64,000 bases of DNA. Origin: Embiotoca jacksoni. Its lineage: Eukaryota > Chordata > Actinopteri > Embiotocidae. The stretch covers positions 22,864,263 through 22,928,262 of the forward strand of contig JAKOON010000007.1 in the NCBI GenBank assembly GCA_022577435.1. The letters run 5' to 3'. How positions within the stretch are numbered: the stretch's first letter is position 1; every line of letters starts with the position of its first letter. This document shows, piece by piece, positions 10,691 to 20,186 of the stretch. The position numbers were made by a program, and so were the translations under genes. The notes beneath the pieces were generated by a model. The model saw nothing but the letters and a program-made list of their open reading frames with translations. It was not told the origin of the DNA and did not search any database.

Positions 10691-12160
10691 GATTAAAGCG
10701 CTTCATGAGTCCAAGATTATCAGCTGTGGGGGAATCCCTTCCTTTGATGCTCAACTTCTATAAAATGTACCTGAAGTGAGACCAGTGAAGTCTGAGTGGA
10801 CACCCGGAGACGCGAGAGATGCTTGGCACCGTGTCAAACTGTAACTCCTGATGGTTCAGTTACGTCTTGATTAGTAACGTCTTCTCTGGCTTTAATGACA
10901 GCGGAGATGTGGGAATCGAAAGTGGTGCGAAGAGGATGTAGTTTGGTCAGGACTTTATAGAAGTATATCAGTATCACCACAATTCATAGGTATTCAGTGT
11001 GATTACAACACTGTCATTTCAACATGATAAGAGAAGATGATAATGAAGTAAATGATTACGTTCCTGATAACAGGACTGGTGAGTGTCACAAAAAAAAGGA
11101 ATTGAGTCAATGATACATAATTATTTGAGTCCATTTGACTTAAACACAATCTTGAAAAGTGGTCTAGTAGCCTTACCTTAACTATACCTCAATTTACTTT
11201 CTTTCAATCGTGATCTTTCTCTAACCTTAACCGTACTGTAGTTGCAAAGGCAGATATTGTAGAACAAACATAAAGCATGGTTTCATTTATGCAATATTAG
11301 GTGATGCTACTCACTAGCTTGTGAGTGCCGACGTGCCTTTAGGTAAACAGAAAAGTAAGAAAGGTGTTGCATGATTTCTTTGTAGAGGGTCTTCATTCAT
11401 ACGTACATCAAAACAAAACCTGAAGTAAATCATTATCTTACCTTTGTCATCCAAACTTATATTCTTGCTTCTCTGCAGTTTCTCAGGAAGTGTTTATTGC
11501 AGTGAGGTGGAGTGTGCTTCAAATGAAATGACACAACTCTAGCTGTCCAATGATGCCAGTCGCTTTTCTATGCAACACCATATTTGTGAGAAAAATCACG
11601 TTCAATTGACATCAAAATTATAGTTTTTATCTGCATACATCTGTGGGCATCTCAAGACTCTTCACTCTCTGTTCAAGTACTCATGCATTTTTGATTGCAT
11701 AGATATGACACATATATGGATCATATATAATCATCATTAAGCATCATAAAGTATTCTGAACTTCAGGTCATAGCAAATGTTTTAATTGTTTCGAACAACT
11801 GATGAATGTTTTGGACCTCTGTATATATTTATTTGGTCTTCATTTTCCTCATCTTTTATTTAAGTGCACTTGCAGTTACAACATTATATTTACTTATTTT
11901 CAATTGTGCAGGATGTATAAATATAGATTGTTGATATCTGTCAAATAAAGCCCAACCTTTATCCTATAATTCAGTAGCAAGAGTTCACTGCCTAAAACAG
12001 TGACATGTATCAGACACAAAAGCACGTTATTATTATAGTCAGGTTGTTATATTGTCAGACATAATTATGAAAATATATCTCTTCTGTCAGTATTCTATGG
12101 TGAAAAACATGTAAATACACAATATCATGAGCTGTCATCTTTTTTTTTTCTCGGTGTAAA
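10691..12160. other. No gene recognised
   Basis: AT-rich sequence without a convincing frame. The piece at ~11820-11950 resembles 22385-22510 (both run from an atatttatttt block to a gtgcactt block and on to gatgtata), so an old unnamed repeat may be present in both places. Confidence 0.4.
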
Positions 12161-12303
12161 AACTAATAAAATAGTCTGCAATCATCTGGACACCGTAGAC
12201 TGTACAGCATGTATAGCTAACCCTTACGATGACCAAGACGAGCTTATAAGTAAAACATGGTAAAATTACCTTGGAAAATAACTAAAATTCAGAGGGTTCA
12301 AAT
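12161..12303 (+). repeat. Diverged repeat related to 25225-25376 and 26350-26512
   Basis: Shares the ordered blocks gatgacca, gagctta, aagta, ggtaaaattac and agggttcaa with the two copies near 25-26.5 kb. The divergence is high, so membership is probable rather than certain. Confidence 0.45.
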
Positions 12304-12450
12304 CTACATTTAAATCTGGAACAGCCGGGTATTAAAGTAAAATGAATCAAGTGGACATAACTGGAAAAACTACAAACTTCGCCAGGACATGCATATAATA
12401 GCAAAGGAAACATTAAAGGAAATATTTGCCACTTTCTATGTGGATCTCCA

Positions 12451-12560
12451 CTCAATTCAATTCAAATCAAATCAAATCAAATCAAATCAAATCAAATCAA
12501 ATCAAATCAAATCAAATCAAATCAAATCAAATCAAATCAAATCAATTCAATTCAATTCAA
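12451..12560. repeat. (TCAAA)n/(TCAAT)n pentanucleotide array
   Basis: About 16 TCAAA units bordered by TCAAT units. It sits exactly at the 3' end of retroposon copy A (minus strand: ...aataaagttgaattgaattga), so it is best explained as the microsatellite tail of that retroposon, expanded after insertion. Confidence 0.9.
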
Positions 12561-12661
12561 CTTTATTTATGTAGCGCCAAATCACAACATAGGTTATTGC
12601 ATGGCACTTAACACATTAAAGTCCTTACAGCAAGACTTTACAATATTATACAGAGAAACCA

Positions 12662-12804
12662 ACAATTCAATAATTCAATAATTCAACAATTCAACAATTC
12701 AACAATTCAACAATTCAATAATTCAACAATTCAACAATTCAATAATTCAACAGTTCAACAATTCAACAATTCAACAATTCAATAATTCAACAATTCAACA
12801 ATTC
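12662..12804. repeat. 9-bp VNTR (aattcaaca/aattcaata), ~16 units
   Basis: Nonamer array inside retroposon copy A. The same array has 3 units in copy B and ~36 in copy C. Confidence 0.93.
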
Positions 12805-12899
12805 CCACATAAACTAGGAGGGAAAACCTCCTCTTTAAGGGAGAAAAACCTCCAACAGAGGGAAGAAAAACTCCCTTTAACAGGAAGAAACCTCCAACA

Positions 12900-13291
12900 G
12901 AACCAGGATCAGAGGTGGGCGGAGCATCTGTTAACAGAACCAGGATCAGAGGTGGGAGGAGCATCTGTTAACAGAACCAGGATCAGAGGTGGGAGGAGCA
13001 TCTGTTAACAGAACCAGGATCAGAGGTGGGCGGAGCATCTGTTAACAGAACCAGGATCAGAGGTGGGCGGAGCATCTGTTAACAGAACCAGGATCAGAGG
13101 TGGGAGGAGCATCTGTTAACAGAACCAGGATCAGAGGTGGGCGGAGCATCTGTTAACAGAACCAGGATCAGAGGTGGGCGGAGCATCTGTTAACAGAACC
13201 AGGATCAGAGGTGGGAGGAGCATCTGTTAACAGAACCAGGATCAGAGGTGGGCGGAGCATCTGTTAACAGAACCAGGATCAGAGGGGGGCG
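12900..13291. repeat. 37-bp VNTR in copy A, 10 units plus partial
   Basis: Unit starts fall exactly every 37 bp from 12900 to 13270. Each unit contains gaaccaggatcagaggt, then gggcgg or gggagg, then agcatctgttaaca. The last partial unit runs into the ggccatctgcctc flank. Confidence 0.96.
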
Positions 13292-13367
13292 GCCATCTGC
13301 CTCCACCAGTTGGGGTGAGAGGAGAGCAGAGAGAGAAAAGGACAGCATAGAGATAGAAGAGAAGAAC

Positions 13368-13588
13368 TCAGCGTTGGTGGTACATTTTGTCAATTGAAGC
13401 AACAATTCCCTTAGTGCGTGTTTTATCGACAGTGTTGCGAAAACTGCTCGTCCAGTTTAAGATGGCCCGCCCACCTCTGTCCAACAGAAGAAGAAAGCTT
13501 TCATGTATAGTCATGTCTACATGAGATGGCGTGGATGACCGCATCCAACAAAAACTTCCCCGGCTGAAATTAACTGCAGCAGATTGAT
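13368..13588. other. No gene recognised
   Basis: Flank of retroposon copy A. It contains gtccagtttaagatggcccg but no recognisable gene. Confidence 0.4.
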
Positions 13589-13933
13589 TCAGTCCCGGAT
13601 TTGGATTCGAAGGGCAGTTGGATCAAAGGAACCGCCGGTAGCTGCTCGCTCTGGGCAGCTTACGTTCTGGACGGCCTTATCTTCTTGTGTGGCTAATGCA
13701 GCTGCAGCCCGGCCTCTCTCTGCTGCCTTTCTCTGGTCGTATAACTCTGGCTTGAATAAATGTAGATAAATATTGTAGTCAGCCGAAAAACTGTAAAATG
13801 AATTCTCGCCAATGGCATCCTCTACACCCAAAATGTAGGATGACATTTTTGCAGTTTTAAACGTAGCTATAGTACAAGCTAGAGAACAAGGTTTTGTTTT
13901 GGTGTGACTTCTATAGCGCCCCCTGGCTAACAA
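13589..13933 (-). CDS. Unrecognised 114-aa open frame
   Basis: An uninterrupted minus-strand frame. Its C-terminal two thirds, from MSSYILGVEDAIGENSF to the stop, look more protein-like than the chance frames around it (balanced composition and a charged helix-like LYDQRKAAERGRAAAAL stretch). The flanking 'tatagcgccccctggct' resembles sequence seen in fish repeats, so this may be a transposon exon fragment. No domain was recognised, and it may well be a chance frame. Confidence 0.2.
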   Translation of the reverse strand: MLARGRYRSHTKTKPCSLACTIATFKTAKMSSYILGVEDAIGENSFYSFSADYNIYLHLFKPELYDQRKAAERGRAAAALATQEDKAVQNVSCPERAATGGSFDPTALRIQIRD

Positions 13934-14655
13934 GACAATAATACACCCTGTGTAAATCCTCTGTACACTTGTCCTCTCTCACTTCAACAAAGGTCTGGTG
14001 TCAACACGTCAAAAACAATGATTCTTCTCATGTTTTTCTCCAAACGGGGTCACTGGCGACCTGAGACATGTAGGAGTGATGTGCTTTATTCTGTTGGCTC
14101 ACTGCTACTATGAATATAAACAGACACAGTGGTGAAGAAGCTCTTTGCATTAGCTTATTGTCACAGTGTGAGATGGTGCTGCAGTTGGTTATCGGCTTAG
14201 TTCAGAGCAGGTTCTGATGAGAACAACCCCTCAGGTGAAGAAGTCCTACAGGCTGCTGATGAGGAGGAGTTCATTTGGTGCCATTCAATCAGATGATCTA
14301 AAAGCACAACTACAGCGGAAAGATGACAAAACTAGCTCAGGAACTATGAGCTCCGATTGGTGATTGGATGATCCATGCATTTCAGGGTGAGATGAGGAGA
14401 ATCAAAATATCTTGAGAACTTGTTGGCTAAAGAAATTGCAGAAACACTGATGTGTTCTTGGTACTTTCAATGATTTATTGCAATGCATTTAATGCACTGA
14501 GGTAAGAAGAGACCAAAATGGGGAGGTGCCTAAAGATTTTGTCAATAGTTTGGCAAAAGATTGTGGTCTGCTTGCTTTATGGAAACTCAGCGTGTGAAGT
14601 GATAAAATAAGGAGCATCTCAGTTTAATCCAGTCACAGTGAAAAAAGTTCTTCAA
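13934..14655. other. No gene recognised
   Basis: No convincing frame. It lies directly upstream of a LINE ORF2 fragment and may include further decayed LINE sequence that I cannot read. Confidence 0.4.
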
Positions 14656-14845
14656 TGCAGACCAAAGGCTCGGTGGTGGAATGAACTTTCCATGCTTGGA
14701 ATAAGGCAAAAAGAAAAGGAAGACAGGATCCTCTTGAGACATACCCTGCTGAATATGAGACATTGAGAGCAAAAGCAAGAAGAGTCATAAAAGAAGTGAA
14801 GACACAGCAGCTGGCAGGACTTGTGCAGCAAATTAGGGTCTGACA
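14656..14845 (+). pseudogene. Decayed LINE ORF2 fragment (endonuclease-RT linker)
   Basis: The plus strand encodes RPKARWWNEL, with the WWN at 14673-14681. After a frameshift, PAEYETLRAKARRVIKEVK follows (RAKARRVIKE at 14766-14795). The pair 'WWN...' then 'xxYxxLRAKARRVIKEAK' is a signature of the segment between the endonuclease and reverse-transcriptase domains of many non-LTR retrotransposons. One frameshift (~14740) and a stop at the end of the fragment disable it. No flanking catalytic endonuclease or RT motif was seen, so this is a small relic. Overlapping minus-strand frames at 14587-14882 are shadows. Confidence 0.6.
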
Positions 14846-15146
14846 CACAGGTTACTTTGGTTTTGAATGTTGTACATGGCATGGCAGACTGTACAGGAAC
14901 ACCACTATTCCAGTTTTATTACATAATGGAGCTGTAACTGTGAATCTAAAGAGCAGGCAAGCTAATAGATTGTAGACATAATGTGGGTGTGGAAGTAGCT
15001 GACAGTGAGATGAAGCCAAGTAACACAACATGTTAGGTCAGTTTAGGTGTTTCTATTTTCTATCTATGTCACAACAACCTATCTATTTCAGATCACAGCC
15101 GGTTTATAGAACCTTCTGCATGGCTCCTCCTCTCACGGTGAAACGC
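14846..15146. other. No gene recognised
   Basis: Short spacer between the LINE relic and the THAP-linked promoter. No feature recognised. Confidence 0.4.
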
Positions 15147-15153
15147 TATAAAA
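15147..15153 (+). promoter_or_regulatory. TATA box upstream of THAP relic
   Basis: tataaaa in the context gctataaaagcctgcag, ~90 bp before the THAP-coding segment and in the correct orientation. It is plausible as the original promoter of that gene or transposon; no activity can be inferred. Confidence 0.45.
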
Positions 15154-15235
15154 GCCTGCAGCTCATTTACATAATAGCTCCTCCCACTGGACTTCAGTTC
15201 TAGTCCTGACGTAGTCAGATTGTTGTTGTACATCA

Positions 15236-15440
15236 GCTAGCTGCTACGGGACGTCTCCCTCCACCCGCAAGGGAATCTTTCCTGGAAGCAAGAACCACCA
15301 AAGCAGCGCTGCATCGCTGTTTAAATGTCCGACTGATGAAGAAAGGAAAAAGAGGTGGATTGATTTTGTCAAGAGCCTCACTGATGGAGAGCTTCACATC
15401 AACACCAACAGCTGCAGGGACCATTTCACAGGATAGTTTC
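15236..15440 (+). pseudogene. Broken THAP zinc-finger domain
   Basis: The plus strand reads ASLFKCPTDEERKKRWIDFV, then KSLTDGELHINTNSCRDHF, then TG and a stop. This matches the THAP (C2CH) DNA-binding domain: the SLFKFP-type segment, an invariant-type W, and the closing C-x2-HF. An upstream GIFPGSKNH segment fits the region where a GC-x-N cysteine would lie, but Ser replaces the Cys. No in-frame ATG is visible, and a small deletion after HFTG creates the stop; the frame then resumes as SFTNFHRRRTEF. THAP domains occur in host regulators and in P-element- and Kolobok-type transposases. The surroundings suggest a transposon origin, but no transposase domain was seen. The minus-strand frame over 15233-15523 is a shadow. 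Confidence 0.7.
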
Positions 15441-15479
15441 ACCAACTTCCACCGGAGACGGACGGAGTTCACGGACGCA

Positions 15480-15620
15480 CCGCTCCTCCTGTAGGGCGGA
15501 GCCGAACCGAGCTTCACCCTCACGGCCGTTCATCTCCCGGTCGCGCCGGCACCGTCCGCCGCCGCCACCGACCGTGTCCACCGCCGTCGGCCGGGTCCCC
15601 CGCCGCCCCCAGCAGTCCAC
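15480..15620. other. CpG-rich segment after the THAP relic
   Basis: Strongly GC-rich with many CG dinucleotides (ccgccgccgccaccg-type), unlike the AT-rich surroundings. It could be a residual CpG island belonging to the THAP-linked sequence. The frames through it are Pro/Ala/Arg-rich and probably not meaningful. Confidence 0.5.
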
Positions 15621-16117
15621 CACTCAGCCTAAGTTCTGTGTGCTTGTTATAATTATACCAGATAACTTTTCCACAGTAACTCTGCTATATTTAATCTGCG
15701 GTTCAAACCTCTAACGTGATTTTATTCGGTGTAGAATAACTTTATTTTCATGAAATGGGAGCTAACGTGCTAATTAGCTTCTGTTGAGCTCACAGCAGAG
15801 TTCAGAGGAAAATGCTCCGATAACCGCAGATTGTTTTATGCGTCTCAATAAAGCTCCGATAAGAAACTATAATATATGTAACTCTGTATTTTACATGTCG
15901 GGGTGATGGTGAACATGGACCAGAGGAGATCTAGTCCTCACATTAATGAAGGTTGTTGTTGTTGTACTCCGGTGTAACGTTACAATCACCGACCCTCTCG
16001 GTTACATGTACCGGCACCGGTCCGGATAAACGAGCCCGACTACATGTGGAGGAGGCTGCAGGTGGAGGTGGAGGAGGAGGAGGTTGAGGAGAAAGACTGT
16101 GAGCAGGTTCAAAGTTT
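15621..16117. other. No gene recognised
   Basis: Spacer between the CpG-rich segment and the minisatellite, with a GGA-rich run at ~16047-16090. It may be intron-like sequence of the THAP-linked unit; nothing firm. Confidence 0.35.
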
Positions 16118-16730
16118 GAATTGACATGTGATATAATGAATTAACATGTGATGTAATGAATTGAGGTGATGTAATGAATTGAGGTGATGTAATGAATTGA
16201 GGTGATGTAATGAATTGAGGTGATGTAATGAATTGACATGTGATGTAATGAATTGAGGTGATGTAATGAATTGACATGTGATGTAATGAATTGACATGTG
16301 ATGTAATGAATTGAGGTGATGTAATGAATTGACATGTGATGTAATGAATTGACGTGATATAATGAACTGAAATGTGATGTAATGAATTGAGGTGATGTAA
16401 TGAATTGATGTGATGTAATGAATTGACATGTGATGTAATGAATTGAGGTGATGTAATGAATTGACATGTGATGTAATGAATTGAGGTGATGTAATGAATT
16501 GATGTGATGTAATGAATTGATGTGATGTAATGAATTGATGTGATGTAATGAATTGAGGTGATGCAATGAATTGAGGTGATGTAATGAATTGATGTGATGT
16601 AATGAATGATGTAATGTAATGAATTGAGGTGATGTAATGAATTGATGTGATGTAATGAATTGAGGTGATGTAATGAATTGAGGTGATGTAATGAATTGAT
16701 GTGATGTAATGTAATGAATGATGTAATGCA
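16118..16730. repeat. 18/21-bp minisatellite (gaattgaggtgatgtaat)
   Basis: About 33 units, either 18 bp (gaattgaggtgatgtaat or gaattgatgtgatgtaat) or 21 bp (gaattgacatgtgatgtaat with its spacer base). Both lengths are multiples of three and the unit lacks stops on the minus strand, so two long overlapping minus-strand frames (197 and 210 codons of repeating HYITSI / QFITSP) run through it. These are repeat artefacts, not proteins. Confidence 0.96.
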
Positions 16731-16964
16731 GCATTGTTCATGTTGCAGTCGTTACAGAACTAAATCAACTCCTCCTCTCTTATTATCTCCACTATTGTAA
16801 TGCAGGTCGTTAGAAGTAGTTGGAGACTCACTGTCTGCTGTCTCTGGTGTCCAGTTTGACTCCTGTGTTACAGATCAGGGGGACAAGCTGGATTTGATTA
16901 CATCTGTATGTTTCACTCATTGGATAAATAAATTCTGATTCTATTGTTTTCATAAAGCAGGCTG
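16731..16964. other. No gene recognised
   Basis: Short flank downstream of the minisatellite. No feature recognised. Confidence 0.4.
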
Positions 16965-17047
16965 CTCCGTCCACCAGAGAGACAGAGGACCAGTGGGACA
17001 TCATGTATAAAGTCACAGAGAGGTTGGATGTCAGACGGACCGCTTAG
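16965..17047 (+). other. Exon-like frame, possible 3' exon of THAP-linked unit
   Basis: Follows a splice-acceptor-like ttttcataaagcag. It encodes ~28 residues, including STRETEDQWDIMYKVTERL, before a stop. Being downstream of the THAP relic on the same strand makes an old exon possible. No family match was recognised. Confidence 0.2.
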
Positions 17048-18501
17048 TGGGGAAAAGAACTGCAGCCACAGGACTGTCATACAGGACACTGAACACCTTC
17101 CAGTGAGGGGGCGGAGCTTCAGCTCCTTCAGGACACGCCCCCCCAGTCTCAGAGCAGAGAAGACTGAGGATTTTTAAAGCCTAATTTAACAAACTTGTCT
17201 GTGTTTTTTTTAATTAAAATTTGGATGGGTAGTTAACAACACATACTTCTGTGGTGTGATGAACCTAAAACTCATTTTCATTTCTACTTTACAGCATCTT
17301 TAAAGTTGGGACACAATGTGCTGCTTTATGAGTTTTTCAGATAAAAACCCACAATGTTTATTGGTTGTTTTCTTCTGCAGCCTCCACAAAACACAATTTT
17401 AATTTCAAAGTGCTCCAGTTATGAAAGGATATGTCTACGGTGCTTGAACATCAACCGTGTTGCACGTTATGGTATATTTGAAAATCACCATTGAAATGGG
17501 TTCTACCTCGAAGCAAAGCTATTTGAGGGGAGATACAATTCATAGTCATCTGTTCTCCCTTGGAGGTTGCCTTAAACCCAATGCTTCTCCTTCTGAATGG
17601 CCTCCTCCTCTTCATCCTCTTCCTCGAGCAAGTAGAGCAATCACTGATTTCCTGTGATCCAGTTTTATTTCCAACCTGTTATTTCCTCCTATGCGTGTGA
17701 GGCTGTGCTGCACCGACTGCCCGCATTTTGATGAGCACTTATATCCACTGCATCTGAATATCACTTGTCCTGTTTGTAATATTTATGAAATACTTTTGCT
17801 TTGTATTTATATGGAGATGAAAGCGTAAAACATGACTCACATTATCTGACACATAATACATTTTCAAAGGCACTCTATTGTTCCTGATGATATATTTCCT
17901 GACATTCAGGAGGTCGGCCAAAAAGGGTCATTTCTTTCTTTTAAACTTCAGGCTTTATGAAATGAATTCTATTATATGAAACTATTGAATAGCTAATGTC
18001 ATTGCCATATATGTTTGCCATCCTATTTATTGCTTCTTCAATTAAGTCACTCAGTTTTCCATACAGACATTCACATTCATGAACACCAACATGCTTCGTG
18101 TGCAACATGCTTTTTCCTTGAGAGAAAAAATAAATGTCTATCTCACCATGCAAAACAAAATTTCCAATTAATGAGTTGGCTGATGATGGTAAAATGTATG
18201 TTAAATTGGTGAGTGGAGAGGTAACTAATATAATAAATAACTATTTCCCTGATATTATGAGAACCGCTGCCCAGTGTAGAAAGTAGTTCATGATGTAATA
18301 TAAAAATACGCATCTTGTAGACCCCAAACACTGTCATTAATTAAATGTCAACGTAAAAAAAAGAAAACTCATACTCATCCAGTTAAATCAGGAGATGGAA
18401 CAATGATGCAGACTAAGTAGAAGTAAATTATTCAAACTCAAAGCTCCTGATGCAATTAATTTATTAACAACGCTAATGAAGAGCAATGGACTCCAAACAT
18501 C
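17048..18501. other. No gene recognised
   Basis: AT-rich non-coding sequence; frames are short and unlike any family I know. Confidence 0.5.
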
Positions 18502-18604
18502 ACCGATGTTGTGGTGTTCATAAATAAACTGATGTTGTGTGTTAATACATAAACTGATGTTGTGTGTTAATAAATAAACTGATGTGGTGTTAATAAATAA
18601 ACTG
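18502..18604. repeat. ~25-bp tandem repeat, ~4 units
   Basis: Units of 23-27 bp built on gatgttgtgtgttaat plus ataaact (with one gtggtgttcat variant first). Confidence 0.88.
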
Positions 18605-18863
18605 CATCGTAGATTTGAGTGTGAATCATTTATTTGTACTTATTACTTAAATGGCTTAAGCTGCTGTGTGTAAGTTGCTTTTACTTTATGTGCATTAATG
18701 ACACACGCCGTGGTCTAGACGACTAAACCAGATGAGTAGGTTGAAAGGTTTTTAAATTGTTTCCCATTTATGTGTAATTTAATTTACGTTTATTTGTATT
18801 TAACCTGAGTGTCTTTTATATTACATGGAGAGATTGGCTGCTGGGTCATGACGCATGCCGACT
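18605..18863. other. No gene recognised
   Basis: Short AT-rich spacer with no recognised feature. Confidence 0.4.
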
Positions 18864-19022
18864 GCCTGATTCACATCCGTTTCAATAGACAAGAGTCAGC
18901 TTAATCTTTTATATGATTAACTGAATCGAAGGATGGATCTTGTTTTAATTATTTATATAAGTGGGATTAAATATTGAGAACATCCACCAGCAAGTCTGTG
19001 CCCACTGAATCCATTGAAGCAT
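18864..19022 (+). repeat. ~160-bp repeated sequence, copy 2
   Basis: Partner of 8286-8447 in the same orientation, ~10.6 kb away. It has a 7-bp gap and scattered substitutions relative to copy 1. Flanks do not align, and no target duplication or terminal repeat is visible. Confidence 0.75.
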
Positions 19023-20110
19023 GACACAGAGGCCTATAAAAACAATTAATTAAGTAGCTTTTCTCTTTTGTAGTTGTTGTCATGTGCCCTCTCATTGGTT
19101 TTAACGTGGGTTAACTTGCACAAATCTTACGCTGCCAGCATTGTCACTCAAATCTAACCAAACAATACATAACTTTCTGAGGAATTAGGTTTTTATTAAG
19201 TGTATGAGACTCCAAAAACTCAGCTAAGGATTTCCTTTCTGAACTTCACCTTTTCTTAATTAGTCATTAGACATTTTATGTTAGAGAAATACTTAAGATA
19301 TGAAAACAAATTTCCGGGGCTCTTGAGGGAACACGTATGCACATCCACACACACACAGAATTGGTTGAAAATACACAAATGTGTACACCACACATACACA
19401 TGCATGTGCTTGTCACTGACCCTCTTGGCTCAGCCTGGCTAAAGATGATTAGTTAGTGCAAAGTAACATTAAATATAATTACTTCCATGAGAAAAGTGTG
19501 CGGAGACTTCTCTCCTCCTCTGCTTTCTCTCCCTCCCTCCTTCCTCCCCCTCTCCCTTTCTTCCTCTCCGGTCTCTCTGCCACCCACACACAGCCCAGCT
19601 CAGCTGGTTGCAGACTGGGAGTTGACATTCCAAGAAACCATTAAAAGTGCTCATTATTGGGAAGGAAAAGGAGGGCAGAAATCAAAGAGATAGGCACTTA
19701 TTCACTGCTGGGGTTCCCTGATCTGTTCGGCACTCATTCCCCTGCTTCTCTCCATTTCTATTCTCATCCTCCGTCTCTTTCGTTGTTTCTGCACTTATTT
19801 CATTCGTTCCCGTCTTTGTTCTGCAGCCTCATTTTAGCTTTACCCTCTGGCTCTTATACAATGCTGTTAAAAATAGTTTTGTCTCCTTAAAACACATAAA
19901 AATAAATCACGTTAAATGTGTGAAGATATCTTAGTTGTTCAACTACATTTTATTTCCAGAAGTGATATTTGTTGTCTTTTTTTAGACATAATGTGGTTTC
20001 AGTTAGTCAACTTAAATACATAATACCTAACATTAGCACAGAATCAGTTTGAATAGTGTCAAAGATATTTCAACCCAGTATCAAGGCAAGACATGAAATG
20101 GCCACACCAG
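19023..20110. other. No gene recognised; CT-rich tract
   Basis: Contains a CT-rich stretch at ~19505-19580 that gives several overlapping Ser/Pro-rich frames, and another Ser/Leu-rich frame at 19657-19890. None resembles a known protein. The end (~20070 on) begins the homology with the hairpin family. Confidence 0.45.
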
Positions 20111-20186
20111 TCCACTACAGCAAAACGTGAAATCGCACCGCTTTGGGCTGTCTAGGCGTGACAGTTACACGTTTTCCTGTAGTGGA
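20111..20186. repeat. Foldback hairpin, copy 1 (76 bp)
   Basis: The sequence begins tccactacag and ends ctgtagtgga. The outer 21 bp pair with one mismatch (tccactacagcaaaacgtg against its inverse), then a looser stem leads to a loop tttgggctgtctagg. Loop and arms recur in the copies at 27948-28014 and 28219-28289. Homology continues outside it (aacccagtatca on the left; gatgaaactgaaacctac on the right), so the hairpin is part of a longer repeat. Confidence 0.85.

Larger units (their letters stand above)
12546..13367 (-). mobile_element. VNTR-bearing retroposon, copy A
   Basis: On the minus strand the order is: a gttcttctcttctatctc start, a CT-rich leader, a GATGGCCGCC-type segment, a 37-bp VNTR, a ggaggtttcttcctgtta...ggaggtttttc block, a 9-bp VNTR, then the conserved 3' end gatttggcgctacataaa with aataaa and a TTGAA tail. 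The aataaa plus short tandem tail points to the 3' end of a non-LTR retrotransposon or a dependent retroposon, here without a coding region. Copies B (23631-24993, same orientation) and C (49320-50515, opposite) share every block but differ greatly in VNTR length. I do not assign a LINE clade. Confidence 0.8.

Noticed and set aside
16109..16741. Minus-strand frames of 210 and 197 codons with repeating HYITSI/QFITSP
   Set aside because: They are created wholly by the 18/21-bp minisatellite, lack any domain, and exist in two phases at once.
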